Source of the DNA: Aradus depressus
Lineage: Eukaryota; Arthropoda; Insecta; Hemiptera; Aradidae
Reading direction: 5' to 3'
Assembly: GCA_963662175.1 (NCBI GenBank)
Contig: OY759218.1
Span: 6,378,001 to 6,442,000, forward strand
Length of the DNA stretch: 64,000 bases
Every line of letters begins with the position of its first letter. The first letter of the stretch is position 1. Made by a program: the position numbers and the translations under genes. Shown piece by piece: positions 21,080 to 32,274 of this stretch. The notes under the pieces are model-generated. The model was not told the DNA's origin. It did no database searches and saw nothing but the letters and a program-made list of their open reading frames with translations.

Positions 21080-21810
21080 GTCGGTGAATCACCGGCAATG
21101 TACTTCCCCAGAACGAATTAATCAATTAACTTTTCTCTCCCCCCCATTTAGATAATCATTTTATTAGTTTTTATTTACAATGAATAAACATTTTTGTACA
21201 CAGTCTATGCAGTTAATCATTTTTTATTTACTAGTCGACTATTTGCTTTAATATTCATAGGGGTTCCAAAATCCTCATACTAAATTTTGGGTCGATAAAT
21301 GCATTACATCGGCAGTTATTGATTTTTCAATTAAACCCCCTCCCCTGAACCCCCCTTTCAGCCGATATCTGCAGCTGAAATATGACAGGTTATGTCCTCA
21401 TTGGGTTTTCACTTTAAATATGAAATTTCATGTCGATTCATTCAATACAACAGCAGTTATTGGGGTTTTTGAGTTGAGCCCCCCTCATCCCTCTTCACTT
21501 GTGTCCATTCCGCTGAAGTTTCACATATGAATGAATTCACATATGAAATTTTGTGTCGATACATTCATTTCAACGGCAGTTATTAGAGTTTTTGTGTTAA
21601 GCCTCAACCCTAATCCCCTTCTCCCTTTTGGCTCATTTGGCTGAAAATTTTGTTTAGGTTTTGGACACATATAAAATTTCTTGTCGATATATTCCTTCTA
21701 TCGGGAGTTATCGTGTTTACAGATACGCACACACGAAACTTGAAAATTCCACTTCGAAGTTTTGACCAATTTCATAACTTTCCCTATACTTCGAATAGCT
21801 GGAAATGCAA
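21080..21810 (-). repeat. Family H, most complete copy
   Basis: Begins AAGTCGGTGAATCACCGGCA ATG (a CGGTGAATCACCG hairpin). Four subrepeats start near 21281, 21422, 21547 and 21673 (AAATTTTGTGTCGATACATT type, 125-141 bp apart). Ends TTTCCCTATACTTCGAATAG CTGG, which is the second hairpin. No open frame longer than chance. Confidence 0.75.
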
Positions 21811-21892
21811 ATAATAATAAAATCCTAATAGAAAGTTTTCTCGAATAATTAAGTAATAAAAAATACATAATTGAGAAACAGAAATGTTAACC

Positions 21893-22063
21893 AAGAGCCG
21901 GTTAACCGGTTATCCAATTATCCGTATTGGATATGGAGTACAGGTATCCTGACCCACAATACAAAGGGGTATCTTTAGTCTCACGGGACTAGTCGATACC
22001 GCGAGGTCAGATCCGAACGACCCCTTCCTCATACCCCGACCGACCGGCTCTTTACAAATCTAG
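21893..22063. repeat. Possible small inverted-repeat element
   Basis: AAGAGCCGGTTAACCGGTT on the left and GACCGACCGGCTCTT on the right give about 10-bp inverted ends around a GC-richer interior. No clear target duplication. Confidence 0.3.
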
Positions 22064-22084
22064 ATTTCTTGAAAAAAAAAAAAA

Positions 22085-22265
22085 AATTACCGGTGTATCT
22101 CCGGCTTTGTGTTTCCCCAGTTGAGTTTCTGCTCTTCCTCTAAACGTTCCTTTTCGTTCTTTCTGATTTAGCTGAAAATCAATAAGTGACTTCTGAATCT
22201 GCATATAAAATTTATCTATATATTCATTCTACGGGTGGTATTAGGTTTTTGCAGTTAGGTCCTCC
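22085..22265 (-). repeat. Family H fragment
   Basis: ACCGGTGTATCTCCGGC end, GCTGAAAATCAATAAGTGAC, and an ATTCATTCTACGGGTGGTAT subrepeat. Confidence 0.5.
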
Positions 22266-22429
22266 CTCTAACAAAAATATAAATATAAAATATTAGTACT
22301 TATTTTATTAAAAATTGTATATTAATTTATTTTATATTATTTATTCATATTAATGATCTCATATGTGTTTGTAATCTAAGGCTATTTATTTATTTATCAC
22401 CATTATTTATTTTCAGCCTAATCAGCAGA

Positions 22430-22640
22430 AGGAAAAAGGGATTGGGGGCTTAACACAAAAACTCTAATAACTCCCAATGTAATGAATATAGCAACACAAA
22501 GAATCATCAGGATTGAGAAGTCCCTGCTTAAGACACCTATCGATTTTCAGCCAAATCGGTTGATTGGTTTCAGAGGGACAGTACTCCTTTAATAAATTCG
22601 TGCTGGGGAAGTATATTGTAGATAATTCCACCTCACTTAC
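22430..22640 (+). repeat. Family H fragment
   Basis: AAAACTCTAATAACTCCCAA TGTAATGAAT, GATTTTCAGCCAAATCGG, GTGCTGGGGAAGTATATTG. Confidence 0.6.
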
Positions 22641-22826
22641 ACTTTTTTCCCAGAATTCCTGGGCCTGAAAGTAATAAAATGAGGGTTCGCTCGATTGTAC
22701 TTTTTTTGACCAACAATTTCATATTCAAAATATGACCTCACTTAATTATTAAGATTCGTAACTAAGCCATTTTTTGACAATATTTAAAAAGATATAGAAA
22801 AAAAATGTAAAACAGTAGAATTTTAC

Positions 22827-22847
22827 CTTGTGGTTCGTCTGCGTTTG
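22827..22847 (-). CDS. MATH-gene microexon, 21 nt
   Basis: Acceptor TTTTTTCTATTTCAAG, then CAAACGCAGACGAACCACAAG-type 21-nt exon, then GTAAAAT donor. Read in phase 1, as required by exons 48842-48871 and 2580-2785, it encodes roughly SNADEPQ with shared junction codons and keeps the frame open. Length is a multiple of three, so skipping would not shift the frame. It falls in the loop of the MATH domain between strands. The donor is weaker than the others (GTAAAA), so optional use is possible. Confidence 0.55.
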
Positions 22848-23289
22848 CTTGAAATAGAAAAAAATAAAATATGTTTATAAAAATATTTTTCTTTTAATTG
22901 AACCAAGACAATTAATTTTCCGAAGAAACATTTTTGATTTTCATATAATTTTATGTATTACGACTGACTGGTTTCAAGATGTCGGAAGGTAACAACTATT
23001 TGTTATTTTTCTGATTTCGTAATAGCTTTTTCTAAATTTTATTTTAAAATTTCCAAAATTAAAATCTTGAAAATGGAATTTTTTTGACCAAATTTCATTT
23101 TCCCCCTAAAATCATCAACTATTTATACTTCTACTTATGCCACCCTGATAAAAATAACGAAATTGATATCGGTAAAAATGATTGTTTCTTGATGTCCCTT
23201 AAACGATTCACTATTTCAGCAGGGTTAGCAGTCGAAAGCGTCCCTAGTTATATACGAGTATATTATCTCGTATATTACTATAAACATGC

Positions 23290-23321
<32 letters not shown>

Positions 23322-23420
23322 AAAGTATATATAATAACTAGGTACTATATATTTATATAGATATAATATGTATATAATAGTATATATATATATATATATA
23401 TATGTATACTACCTAGTTAT
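23290..23420. repeat. TA-rich low-complexity cluster
   Basis: Several TATATA runs (about 23303-23322, 23384-23402) between copies of CCTAGTTATAT. Confidence 0.85.
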
Positions 23421-23500
23421 ATATGATATGACCTTTCTTTGTGCAAAGTTTCAATTGTGTAGCATCAGTAGTCCTGGGTATAGACTAAGATAAAAAAGAA

Positions 23501-23534
23501 GAAAAATTTCAATCAAATCCTGGGAATAAAAACC

Positions 23535-23576
<42 letters not shown>

Positions 23577-23610
23577 GGTTTTTATTCCCAGGATTTGATT
23601 GAAATTTTTC
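23501..23610. repeat. 110-bp perfect palindrome with (TA) core
   Basis: 38-base arms (GAAAAATTTCAATCAAATCC then TGGGAATAAAAACCGGGA) flank a 34-base TA run; the right arm is the exact reverse complement. Capable of cruciform extrusion. May be a MITE dimer or a replication-derived inverted duplication. Confidence 0.92.
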
Positions 23611-24180
23611 GAAATTATATACATATATATATATATATTTTCTTGATAACAAAAAGTATAAAACAATAAGTAAAAGTGGACAGGAGAAAATAACATGTAC
23701 GAAAGATAATAAAATCCAGCCAGTGCTGAAAAGCGCTTAGAGAGCCTTATTCGTTGCTGGTGAATTTGTCTAACGGTGAATTTGTCTAAAACAAATTAGT
23801 CCAATGGAAAATTCGTCTAAAGGCTTCCTTGAAATCCTCTCTGTTCCAATTCCTCTTCCATATATAATCCTCTCCCTCCGATTATTAATTTATTTTATTT
23901 TATTATATCAGTTTTTCTTAAATTAATATTATTTCAAAACGTCTGGGCATCCTCCCCCTACTTATATTTTTAATTTATCTCCTTTTTGTCTTCGTATTTT
24001 TATAAATACATTTATTTTCCCCTTAATTAAGTTGTTTATATAAATATTTATTTATATTTATTATTGTATGGTTTTCTCCCATTATTTACGGCTTACTGAT
24101 ATTTGATTTTATTATTTATTTTCTTTTTAACTTTCTAGGAGGACCTTGTTCCCACAATTAAAATTGTTTTTATTTGAATA

Positions 24181-24270
24181 CAGTGGAGGATTAAGGGTTT
24201 CCAGGATCCCAGGCGCTAATTTTGGGCCCCCTTCCCTAAAGGGCCCAAGGAGTTGGGCAGCAGTAGTACC
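24181..24270 (+). repeat. hAT-type element end, fragment
   Basis: CAGTGGAGGATTAAGGGTTT, then CCAGGCGCTAATTTTGGGCC. CAGTGGNGGAT starts are typical of one hAT group and also occur at 28461. The other end was not found. Confidence 0.4.
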
Positions 24271-24705
24271 TTTGTTGGGGTGGACTTAGCATTACCTAAT
24301 GGATGTAGGGGCTTTGTGTAAGCAGGAGAGTGATTATTGTTCATTGAAGTCAAATACAAACAGAGTGTAGGATTAGTAGTGAGTGGATGTGCAGGGTTAT
24401 GCAGTTCAGTGAGTCCCTTTGGTTCCTGGATGTATAGACATGTGGTCAGTAGCCCCCTCGCAATTGGTCACTGGATATACTACTATATAATTTTGGATAA
24501 TATATTTTTCAGCAGCTATATTTTCCCCATTTATTTATCAGTGAATTTCGGTGTTGCCTCTCCCTCAATAGCAAACAGTATTTTTCCATTCATATTTTTA
24601 TGTAATTTACTCTTATTTTCAATATAATAAATATGATATATATAAATAAGAATCAAGCAAACGTGTAACAAATATATAAGTGACATGGCCATTACAGGAG
24701 TTTTT

Positions 24706-25115
24706 TATATACCAACCACGCTTATAGATCACTCTCTCTCCCCTCCCCTGTTACTGGGTATATCGAAGTAATGAGTTGGCCTCAGCGGTACTAATTTGTT
24801 TCATTGTACAGCGTAATCCTGAGAGTGACGTTCTTATAACCAGTAATGCCAGTATGAAATAATTTTGAGGAGGGGGAGGGGGCAAGAGTGATCTGTAAGC
24901 GTGGTTGGAATAAGAAAGTCCGTAAAGGCCACATCACTGCTTTCGGGTAAATCAAGTAAACGTCTAAAATATGTTTCAAAACTACATTTCAATGGCATGT
25001 ATCTCAAAAAATGGACAAGCTGTGAAAAATCGTATATAAAAAAAAATTTATTTCAGTATTCCTTACAACTATTTTAGATTAAGTCATAAACATAAGCGGT
25101 ATTTTGTAAAATATA
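24706..25115 (+). repeat. Family P copy with palindromic head
   Basis: Left ACCAACCACGCTTATAGATC, centre TTACTGGGTATATCGAAG / TTATAACCAGTAATGCCAGT, right GTGGTTGGAATAAGAAAGTC, then a partial arm. Confidence 0.7.
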
Positions 25116-26030
25116 CTGTGATGTAAACAATTACACACATTAAAATTATTAATATATTACGAAATCAATAATTATTATTTGTATTAAAACAGCTGTTAGG
25201 AGTGAAGTAAATTAATTTATGAATAAATATACAAAGATGGACTAGTCGCATTTTGTTTAAAAACGAATGGTGAACAACCAATAAATTAAGAACAAAAGAC
25301 GACGATCAGCTTTTCTACTAGGGAGAGAGAGTGAAAGGTTAGAAGTCTAGAGAGAGATGTTTTAGAGTTAAGAAGGAGTCTGAGTGAGAGAAGTGAAACA
25401 AGTAGGAGTGAAAAATAACAGTGGAAGTACCTACGTAGTTGCAAAAAGGTACTTTTTATTTATTTATATGTACCAATCCCCAATGGAATGGCCACAGTAT
25501 TTAAAAAAGAAAAGAGACTAAAGTAAATGTAGAAATTAGTTTGTAAGATTTTTATTGTAAATAATTTAATTTTTTTTAGTTTCCAATATTGGTTATTCAA
25601 TTTATAATGTAGATTAAGTTAAATAAACCCAATATTTGTTCTCTTATTCTATGCTATTCATGTTCCCTGTGAACCCAGAAAGATAATTTATACCTTTGGA
25701 TTTGATTTAACGTTTTTGCAAATTTAGAAAAACAAGATGGCATCTCATTATTATCTTTAGAAGAAATCCAATTGAAATAATTATTAGTTGAATATTTTTT
25801 TTACATAAGTGCACTTTATTCAAAATTGCACGTCTTGAACTTTCGATATTTCTTTAGGGCCCTTTTCGGAAACTACTGTAGAAATCAAAATTTAGTAGAA
25901 GACCAGCTATAATTTCTACAGGAAATGTGGTAATATTTATTATTTGTTTATTTGTTATTAATTTTGTTTTAATTTAATATTTATTTTATTTTATTAAACC
26001 TTTTAATATTTTACACATTTTTTCATATTA
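25115..26030. other. AT-rich stretch, nothing recognised
   Basis: No convincing coding or repeat structure. Confidence 0.4.
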
Positions 26031-26034
26031 TCAC

Positions 26035-26205
26035 AGTACTTAAGCCCTGGAGTAAAGTGGTCTCAATTTTAGTCTGATTTTGGCCAGAATTTAATCAGAT
26101 CGAAGTTAGCACATGGGACTTCTTCATTCCAAATTTCAAGTTTATAGCTATAATGGTTTTTGAGGTAGAGTGCTCACAAAGTTTCAATCACATACACACC
26201 CACTA
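26035..26205 (+). repeat. Family P arm fragment
   Basis: CTTAAGCCCTGGAGTAAAGT GGTCTCAATTTTAGTC, AATCAGATCGAAGTTAGCAC, TTCCAAATTTCAAGTTTATA, as at 59755-59818. Confidence 0.65.
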
Positions 26206-27030
26206 ATATGTTTGTTACCGAAAGTGGGAGGAAAGACAGAATCACGTTCGAGGTCGCATGGTGTACCAGAACGTCCTTTTCAAATAAGGCTTCTTTTTTT
26301 AAGTACTCAAGGGTTCAGAGACCACGTGACGAGGACCAACATTTTCCGGGTTCACAAGTCCCTGTCATTAGTATTTGATCCATTCATGACCGAGATGTAC
26401 TCGTAGTACATTTTTAACATCCCATCCTGACAATTCTTCACGCCGTCTAAAATTTAAACATTTTACAATTTTCTATGGAGCGTCAGCGTTGGCTGACTTC
26501 TCCCATCACGTGACATAGACACTTATTCATGTAAATAATTAACACATTTCCTTATTATGTATAATGTATGTAGATTGCAAAAAAAAAAAAAAAAAAGTAG
26601 AAAAAACATGGAAAGTAAGACCATTTTACATTTTACGGCTAATTAAAAATCTTTAAAAAAAATTGTGAAGAGAATAGTATGAATTTATACGGAACATGGT
26701 TTTTTGATGGCCGCTTGATTTACGAGATGGATTTCATAGAACTTGGTTCCATATAATGAAATTTGAAATTAAGTTCGCATTTCTTGTAATTTCTAATTTC
26801 ATTTGGAGGCTCTGTTTTGAAGGGTAGATTAAAAACATAAATTAAAAATCATATGCTCTAATTTGAAATTCTGGATGGAAATTGAGTTAAAGGCTCAAGT
26901 TTTGGGTTTTTTAGAGTATATCCAATTTTATTCTGAATTCTGATTCTGCTACCTGGTAGTAGATTTAATGAAAATTGTCCGGTAAAAAAACTCCAAAAAT
27001 TAAGGAAAATCTATTGTGAGCATAACACCT

Positions 27031-27330
27031 TAAGGGAACATGCTTGCCTACTGAGCTCAAGATCCCGGGTTCAAAACCCGGCAGGTTTTTTTATCTGCGA
27101 AATAAAAAATAACTTGAGCACGTTGTCTTTTGGCTGGGACGTTAAGCGATGGTTCCGAGCCTGTGTGATGTCAAGCGCTCGTTAAGACTCCTAACCTATG
27201 TAACTATACCAGTGTAGGCAAAATTTAGGACTCCCCCAGTAAACTTCATGCTCACCAGAGCGACGAAAGAGCGCTCTGGTAATGGATGACATCATTTCGT
27301 AGTTAAAGCCCAGGCATGAGTCACAAAAAC
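27031..27330 (+). mobile_element. SINE-A copy, diverged
   Basis: Head remnant CTACTGAGCTCAAGATCCCG GGTTCAAAACCCGG keeps a recognisable B box (GGTTCAAAACC). Body words GGACGTTAAGCGATGGTTCC and CAAAATTTAGGACTCCC, ending GGCATGAGTCACAAAAACAA. Confidence 0.8.
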
Positions 27331-27382
27331 AAAACATACAATAATGGGTATAAAATACTAAAGATATCATATACGAAACAAA

Positions 27383-27542
27383 AAACATTAAATTTTGTGT
27401 TGATACATTCATTACACAGGCAGTTATTAGGGTTTTTAAGTTGAGCCCCCCTCTGATCCCTTCTCTTCGGCCGGTTCCGCTGAAAATTAATAGATGCCGT
27501 CCTTATGGTGTTATGCTCATATTGAATTTTGTATCGAGACAT
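27383..27542 (-). repeat. Family H fragment
   Basis: Two subrepeats (TTTTGTGTTGATACATTCAT; ATTGAATTTTGTATCGAGAC). It is cut by the minisatellite that starts at 27543. Confidence 0.65.
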
Positions 27543-27780
27543 CGGGGAGCTCGGGGTACGTCACTCCAGACAGAGTCTTAGAACAGCCTCCGGGAGAGGA
27601 AGGGGGGGGGCTCGGGGTACGTCCCTCCAGACAGAGCCTTAGAACAGCCTCCGGGAGAGGACGGGGAGCTCGGGGTACGTCATTTCAGACAGAGCCTTAG
27701 AACAGCCTCCGGTAGAGGACGGGGAATTCGGGGTACGTCACTCCAGACAGAGCCTTAGAGCAGCCTTCGGGATGGGACCT
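27543..27780. repeat. GC-rich minisatellite, four units of 58-61 bp
   Basis: Units begin CTCGGGGTACGTCACTCCAG near 27550, 27611, 27669 and 27727, each with ACAGAGCCTTAGAACAGCCT and CCGGGAGAGGACGGGGAG. Frames through it reflect the repeat. Confidence 0.92.
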
Positions 27781-28000
27781 GTATATCCTTCCACCTCGAG
27801 TAGGCACCAATAGATTGGCAGCCTATTCCAGCAAAAAGGGTTTAGAGGGAGAGGGGAAGATTGAGAGCAGCTTTCCTTTAGCTCAATACTAATTGTACTT
27901 TTCCAAACTTAACATTAAAAAACCTACCAATAATTATGATAATAATTATAATTATTGAATTGGGGCATTGCAATGGAGGGTGTTTTCCCAATAAAATGAA

Positions 28001-28034
<34 letters not shown>

Positions 28035-28038
<4 letters not shown>

Positions 28039-28673
28039 TAAGTTTTTCAAAAAATATTGTCTATTTCACAATATATATATATAATATGAGAGTACTTTCG
28101 GTATTGCTACCATCTTTATTGAATACATATAAAAATTGTAAAAATACATAAAATAAAGATACACACTTTTTTGAGTAAGTTGGTAGAGATTGGAGGATTA
28201 TATTATTGGCGATAAAAGGGGTGAATATGTGAGATTGGTCTTATCATTCATACAATTTCCTTTTTGTAGTGGTCTGTATATTTCCAGATGTTTCAGTGAG
28301 TTGAGTAATGTACTTTTGTCACAAAAACGTAGGTATTGTATGCCTGTATTTATATCGAAATGGTGTTTGTTTTCGTTTATATGTTGTGCGAAAGTTGATT
28401 TTACTGAGTTGTAAATATGTTGTGTCAGTGTTTAACCCTATTTCTGATATGTGTTCCTTTCAGTGGCGGATACAAGTGAGAGGTGGGGTGGGGTGGGGGG
28501 AAGCAGAATTACCCCCCTAGCGCAGAAGCTCGTAAGTCGGTTTTGTTAAGGATAAAGAAATATGCACGTTAAATTGGGAAAGACGTCCTAGATTGTGGGA
28601 AGGACCTCTTGCACAGACATTTAATGACGTCATTCGTTTACAGGCTCAGACTGTTACTCAACCTGTCAACGAA

Positions 28674-28712
<39 letters not shown>

Positions 28713-28930
28713 ATGAACATCCTGGATCCGCCCTTGGTTCCTTTACTCTATTTTTAAATTGTCTCCCAGTTTAACCTACATAAACACAATCACAAAAACT
28801 ACATTCTAGCTAATATAGACAATATTTTTTTCAAAAACATACGTTTTTCTTTATTTGTTAAATGTTCCACAATATCTCGGCAAAAAATATTAAGTATAAA
28901 TGAAATATAGGCTACGTCGTTGTGTTATAA
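28035..28930 (-). pseudogene. Penelope-like element copy A, split by a hAT-type MITE
   Basis: Minus sense, 28800 to 28190: a GIY-YIG-nuclease piece VYVG*TGRQFKNR (stop where copy B has Q), then after the MITE the stretch equivalent to FAQHINENKHHFD, NTGIQYLRFCDKS.LLNSL and NDKTNLTYSPLLSPII. It has a frameshift near 28410. 28035-28190 is the 3' tail. Very close to copy B at 53390-54185. Confidence 0.82.
28461..28736. mobile_element. hAT-type MITE, 276 bp, with a 38-C run
   Basis: Ends CAGTGGCGGATACAAG and (reverse) CAAGGGCGGATCCAGG. The 8-bp target duplication GTTCCTTT lies at 28453-28460 and 28737-28744. The uninterrupted homologue at 54050-54070 serves as the empty site. Contains an uninterrupted C run at about 28675-28712. 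Confidence 0.92.
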
Positions 28931-29310
28931 TATAGATTCAAAGTGATAAAATCCAGAGTACTGAGAGAATAAATGCGACCTGTTGAAATGCAACAAGTGG
29001 TAAGTCAATGAATGCAACAAGTCACAGGGAATGCTACAAGTTGAATGTCACTTAGGAACCTGTTTATATGGTGCGAATCTCATGGCAATTTCAGACTAAT
29101 CGGACTGCTTCATAGTCGCCTAGTGAATGGCCACCTACATACAGTCACGTATTCACGCTAAATTGTATATGATACATACACCATTTTGTTACACTGTATA
29201 TAAAATAAATATTTTATTTTTTCATACAAATTCACCCCACATGACCCCTTCCAATTTAAATGTAAATTGTTTTTCTAATTCTTCTGACCAAATGTTGATT
29301 TTGTTGTTGT

Positions 29311-29515
29311 TTATGACTCACGCCCGGGCTTTAACTACGAGGTCATATCGCCTACTACCAGAGCGCTGTTTCATCACTCTGGTGAACATGAGCCCATCTA
29401 CAGTGAGAATCCTGAATTTTACTACCAGAATAAGTAGGACCGGGGTTTTCAACGAGTATCTGACATCGCATCCGAAGAACCCTAAAGGCCCTCGGTTGGG
29501 AACGAACCCACGACA
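29311..29515 (-). mobile_element. SINE-A copy with internal deletion
   Basis: GACTCACGCCCGGGCTTTAA, CCTACTACCAGAGCGCTG, ending near the head GGTTGGGAACGAACCCACGA. Confidence 0.8.
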
Positions 29516-29629
29516 TTGAGCACAGTAGATGTTGACAATTATTGGGTCCCAAAAAAAAGTTTGCATTTCATTTTCGTCGCTTTTCTCAACGTCATTTTCA
29601 ACTTGGCTAGTAACTATTTAACTATATTA

Positions 29630-30035
29630 AAAATTATTACTTCCCCAGCTGTTCAGTATTACAGTCAGAAATTCGATCTCGAGTTTTCCCTTGAATTTCA
29701 TGTTTTGATCCCAAAAATGAAAAAAAAAAAAAAGTTTCTGTGAAAACGGTAACTCCAGAAAGAATGAATGTATCAACATGAAATTTTATATTTAAATTCA
29801 AAACCACGTAATGAAGGCACCTAACAATTTTCCACAAAGTCTGCAGAGGGCAAGGAGTGGGATCAGAGGAAGAGGACTCGATTCAAAAACAGTAATAACT
29901 TCCGATGTAGGTAATGAATAAGTCAAGTATTGATTTTTAGCCCAAATAGTCGATTAGTTTTGAAAGGAGAGCGAAAACATGATTGATTAACTCGTGCTGG
30001 GGAAGTAGATTGCCGGTGATTCTCCTACGACCCAA
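29630..30035 (+). repeat. Family H copy
   Basis: ACTTCCCCAGCTGTTCAGTA, AATGAATGTATCAACATGAA, GTGCTGGGGAAGTAGATTGC CGGTGATTCTC. Confidence 0.7.
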
Positions 30036-30334
30036 CTAATATGACGGACTATCTACTGGTTTCCATGCTGAATTACGTTCCCAAGCGTTTCGTTTGCATA
30101 TCATTAAGTTGTCAATATCCCAATCTCCATCATGTCATATTAAAATGAAGGAAAGTAAACATCTCTTGGAATTTTTATTGATTATTCAGAGCAGTTAATT
30201 AGATTATTATTACTTCAAAAAACTACTCTCAAATATTATTTAAATTCAATATATGTCTAAAGTACTCAACACAGGGGTTACTTCTTTTCGTGCATATAGA
30301 AATGATACGTGGAAGCCAAAAAAAAAAAAAAAAA

Positions 30335-30475
30335 AGCGGTGAATCACCGGCACAGCACGAATTAATCAACAGAATTTTTTTGTTACTTCAATATATTTTT
30401 ATAGGTACTCAACACAAGATATAGTGTTGATACATTCGTTATATCGATTGTTAATAGGGTTTTTGAGTGCCAGGT
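30335..30475 (-). repeat. Family H fragment
   Basis: GCGGTGAATCACCGGCACAG CACGAATTAATC end plus one subrepeat. Confidence 0.6.
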
Positions 30476-30689
30476 CTCAGCTGGTCCCACTGCTCACCGC
30501 AGTTTGCAACACACACTTGCATAGCATATAGTAGCAGGTGGAAATGCTTTCGGAACTATTTTTTATTTTTTTATTGAGACATCCACACACTGTAGGAGCC
30601 AAAGACAGTTCCGTCTGTAGAGAGGAAAATTTGTAGAAGTCAACGTATAAGTGCGTTTATTTATTTAAGATTTCAAATATATATCGTCA

Positions 30690-30950
30690 AATGTTACATA
30701 TTTTACGAGTCGACATATTTCATAATCACTTAGTCTAGACGGACAGTTTTCGGACAAGTCATTAGACGGAGTTTCCTTCCAAAAAGAAATTTTTAAAAAG
30801 ACATTTCTTCAGAAACTAGGTACAAAAAATAAATTTTGTAATCGTGCGAAAATCGAGTTTTCAACGGATTTTCACGTTTCAAGGTAGTGGACGTTATATT
30901 CAGGGGGAATTCGTTCTGGTGAAGTACATCACCGGTGTTTCACCGACTAC
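30690..30950 (-). repeat. Family P arm fragment (inverted) joined to a family H end
   Basis: 30830-30890 reads AATCGTGCGAAAATCGAGTT TTCAACGGATTTTCACG, the P arm end in reverse; 30905-30950 (GTACATCACCGGTGTTTCAC CGAC) is an H end in plus sense. Confidence 0.5.
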
Positions 30951-31277
30951 TTTTTGTGATTGGGGAAGTAAAACATATCATATGTCAATTGTATTTCTTT
31001 CCATCACATAAGGACTGGCTTGGCTCTGAGACCTAAGGTCACACATAATGTATAACATTTTTCCGAAGTTCAATAGGAAAACTTGAGAGCAAGGAATTAA
31101 ATTTTGTGAGACCTTCGCTTTTATTTCTTTAGCTTTCAAACGGTTTGAGTTAAAACCGTCTTGAAGGACAACTCTTTGAATGTAGCTCTCTGACATATTA
31201 AAAGAAGAAAATATATGGAAAAAATATAAAATGAATAAATAAATACTAGAAAATTAATTAGTACAAATAAAAATAAG

Positions 31278-31580
31278 CCATCGGTGAATCACCGACAATG
31301 GACGTCCCCACAACGAATTATTAAATTAATTTTTTGCTCAAACTAAATTTTGTATAGATAAATTCATTATTACTTCGGCAGTTAGGGTTTTTGAATTGAG
31401 TCCCCCTTCCCTTCTGCCGAATCCACTGAAAATTAATAAGCGTCGTCCTTCGAATTCACATATAAAATGTTGTGTCGACACATTCATTGCAACGGCCGTT
31501 ATTAGAGGTTTTGAGTTAAACCTCTCCCCTAATCCCATATACCCTTTTGTCGATTTGGCTGAAAAACTATAGGTTAAAAA
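31278..31580 (-). repeat. Family H copy, partial
   Basis: CATCGGTGAATCACCGACAA TGGACG end; subrepeats near 31345 and 31465. Confidence 0.65.
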
Positions 31581-31595
31581 CACTCTTAATTTTAA

Positions 31596-31815
31596 TTAAA
31601 CTAAGAACTGTGTCTACTGTATTTATTAATATTATTATTTTTATACTCATATATTTTCAAGTATTTATTAATTCATTTCATTTTATTTATTTATAATATT
31701 AATGTTACATATTTATTCTGTGTTAATATCTGTTTATGCATCTAATTTATAATATTAATGTACACATTCTTATGACTTTCCTATTACTTTAATATTATTA
31801 TTATCTTCATTCATT
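31596..31815 (+). repeat. Family T copy
   Basis: GTGTCTACTGTATTTATTAA, TCATATATTTTCAAGTATTT, TATGCATCTAATTTATAATA; matches 40140-40335 and 47295-47545, and inverted at 33095 and 62765. Confidence 0.6.
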
Positions 31816-32274
31816 TTTTTGAGTGGGTGCTTGAATTCAAAAGTCCCGGATAACATGGGAAATAGAATATATGTATATAAATAGCTATTTAAAATTTTCA
31901 GAGCTAGTTAGCTTATTTCATGCAAACTTGTAAATAGATCAAGACATTTGTAAAAGTTTTCAACTCATTGTCACATGCCTCTAACTTAGATTTGTATTCA
32001 ACATAGGGACCCGAGGAAAACTTACTATGTTTAAATTGAACATCTCCTTAGTTTCTTCAACTAGACTTCCATCCCTCTCACATTACTAATCCCCTTTACT
32101 TATTACATGAACTCTCCGACAAAAGGGCTGTTCAAAGTCTAACATTTCAAGTTTAGAAAAAATATTTGATATTAACATTATAATTCTATTAATATTCACT
32201 TCCGTCAAACCGGTAATATGATACGTCATAAGAATGACTACATTAAGATAGCTTACGAATTAGATCGGGATCCC

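Noticed and set aside
21080..21810. Calling family H a Helitron outright
   Set aside because: No TC start and CTRR end could be fixed and no Rep/helicase sequence is present; left as a possibility only.
26170..26406. 78-codon plus frame as a gene
   Set aside because: It starts in a family P tail, has no recognisable motif and looks like chance.
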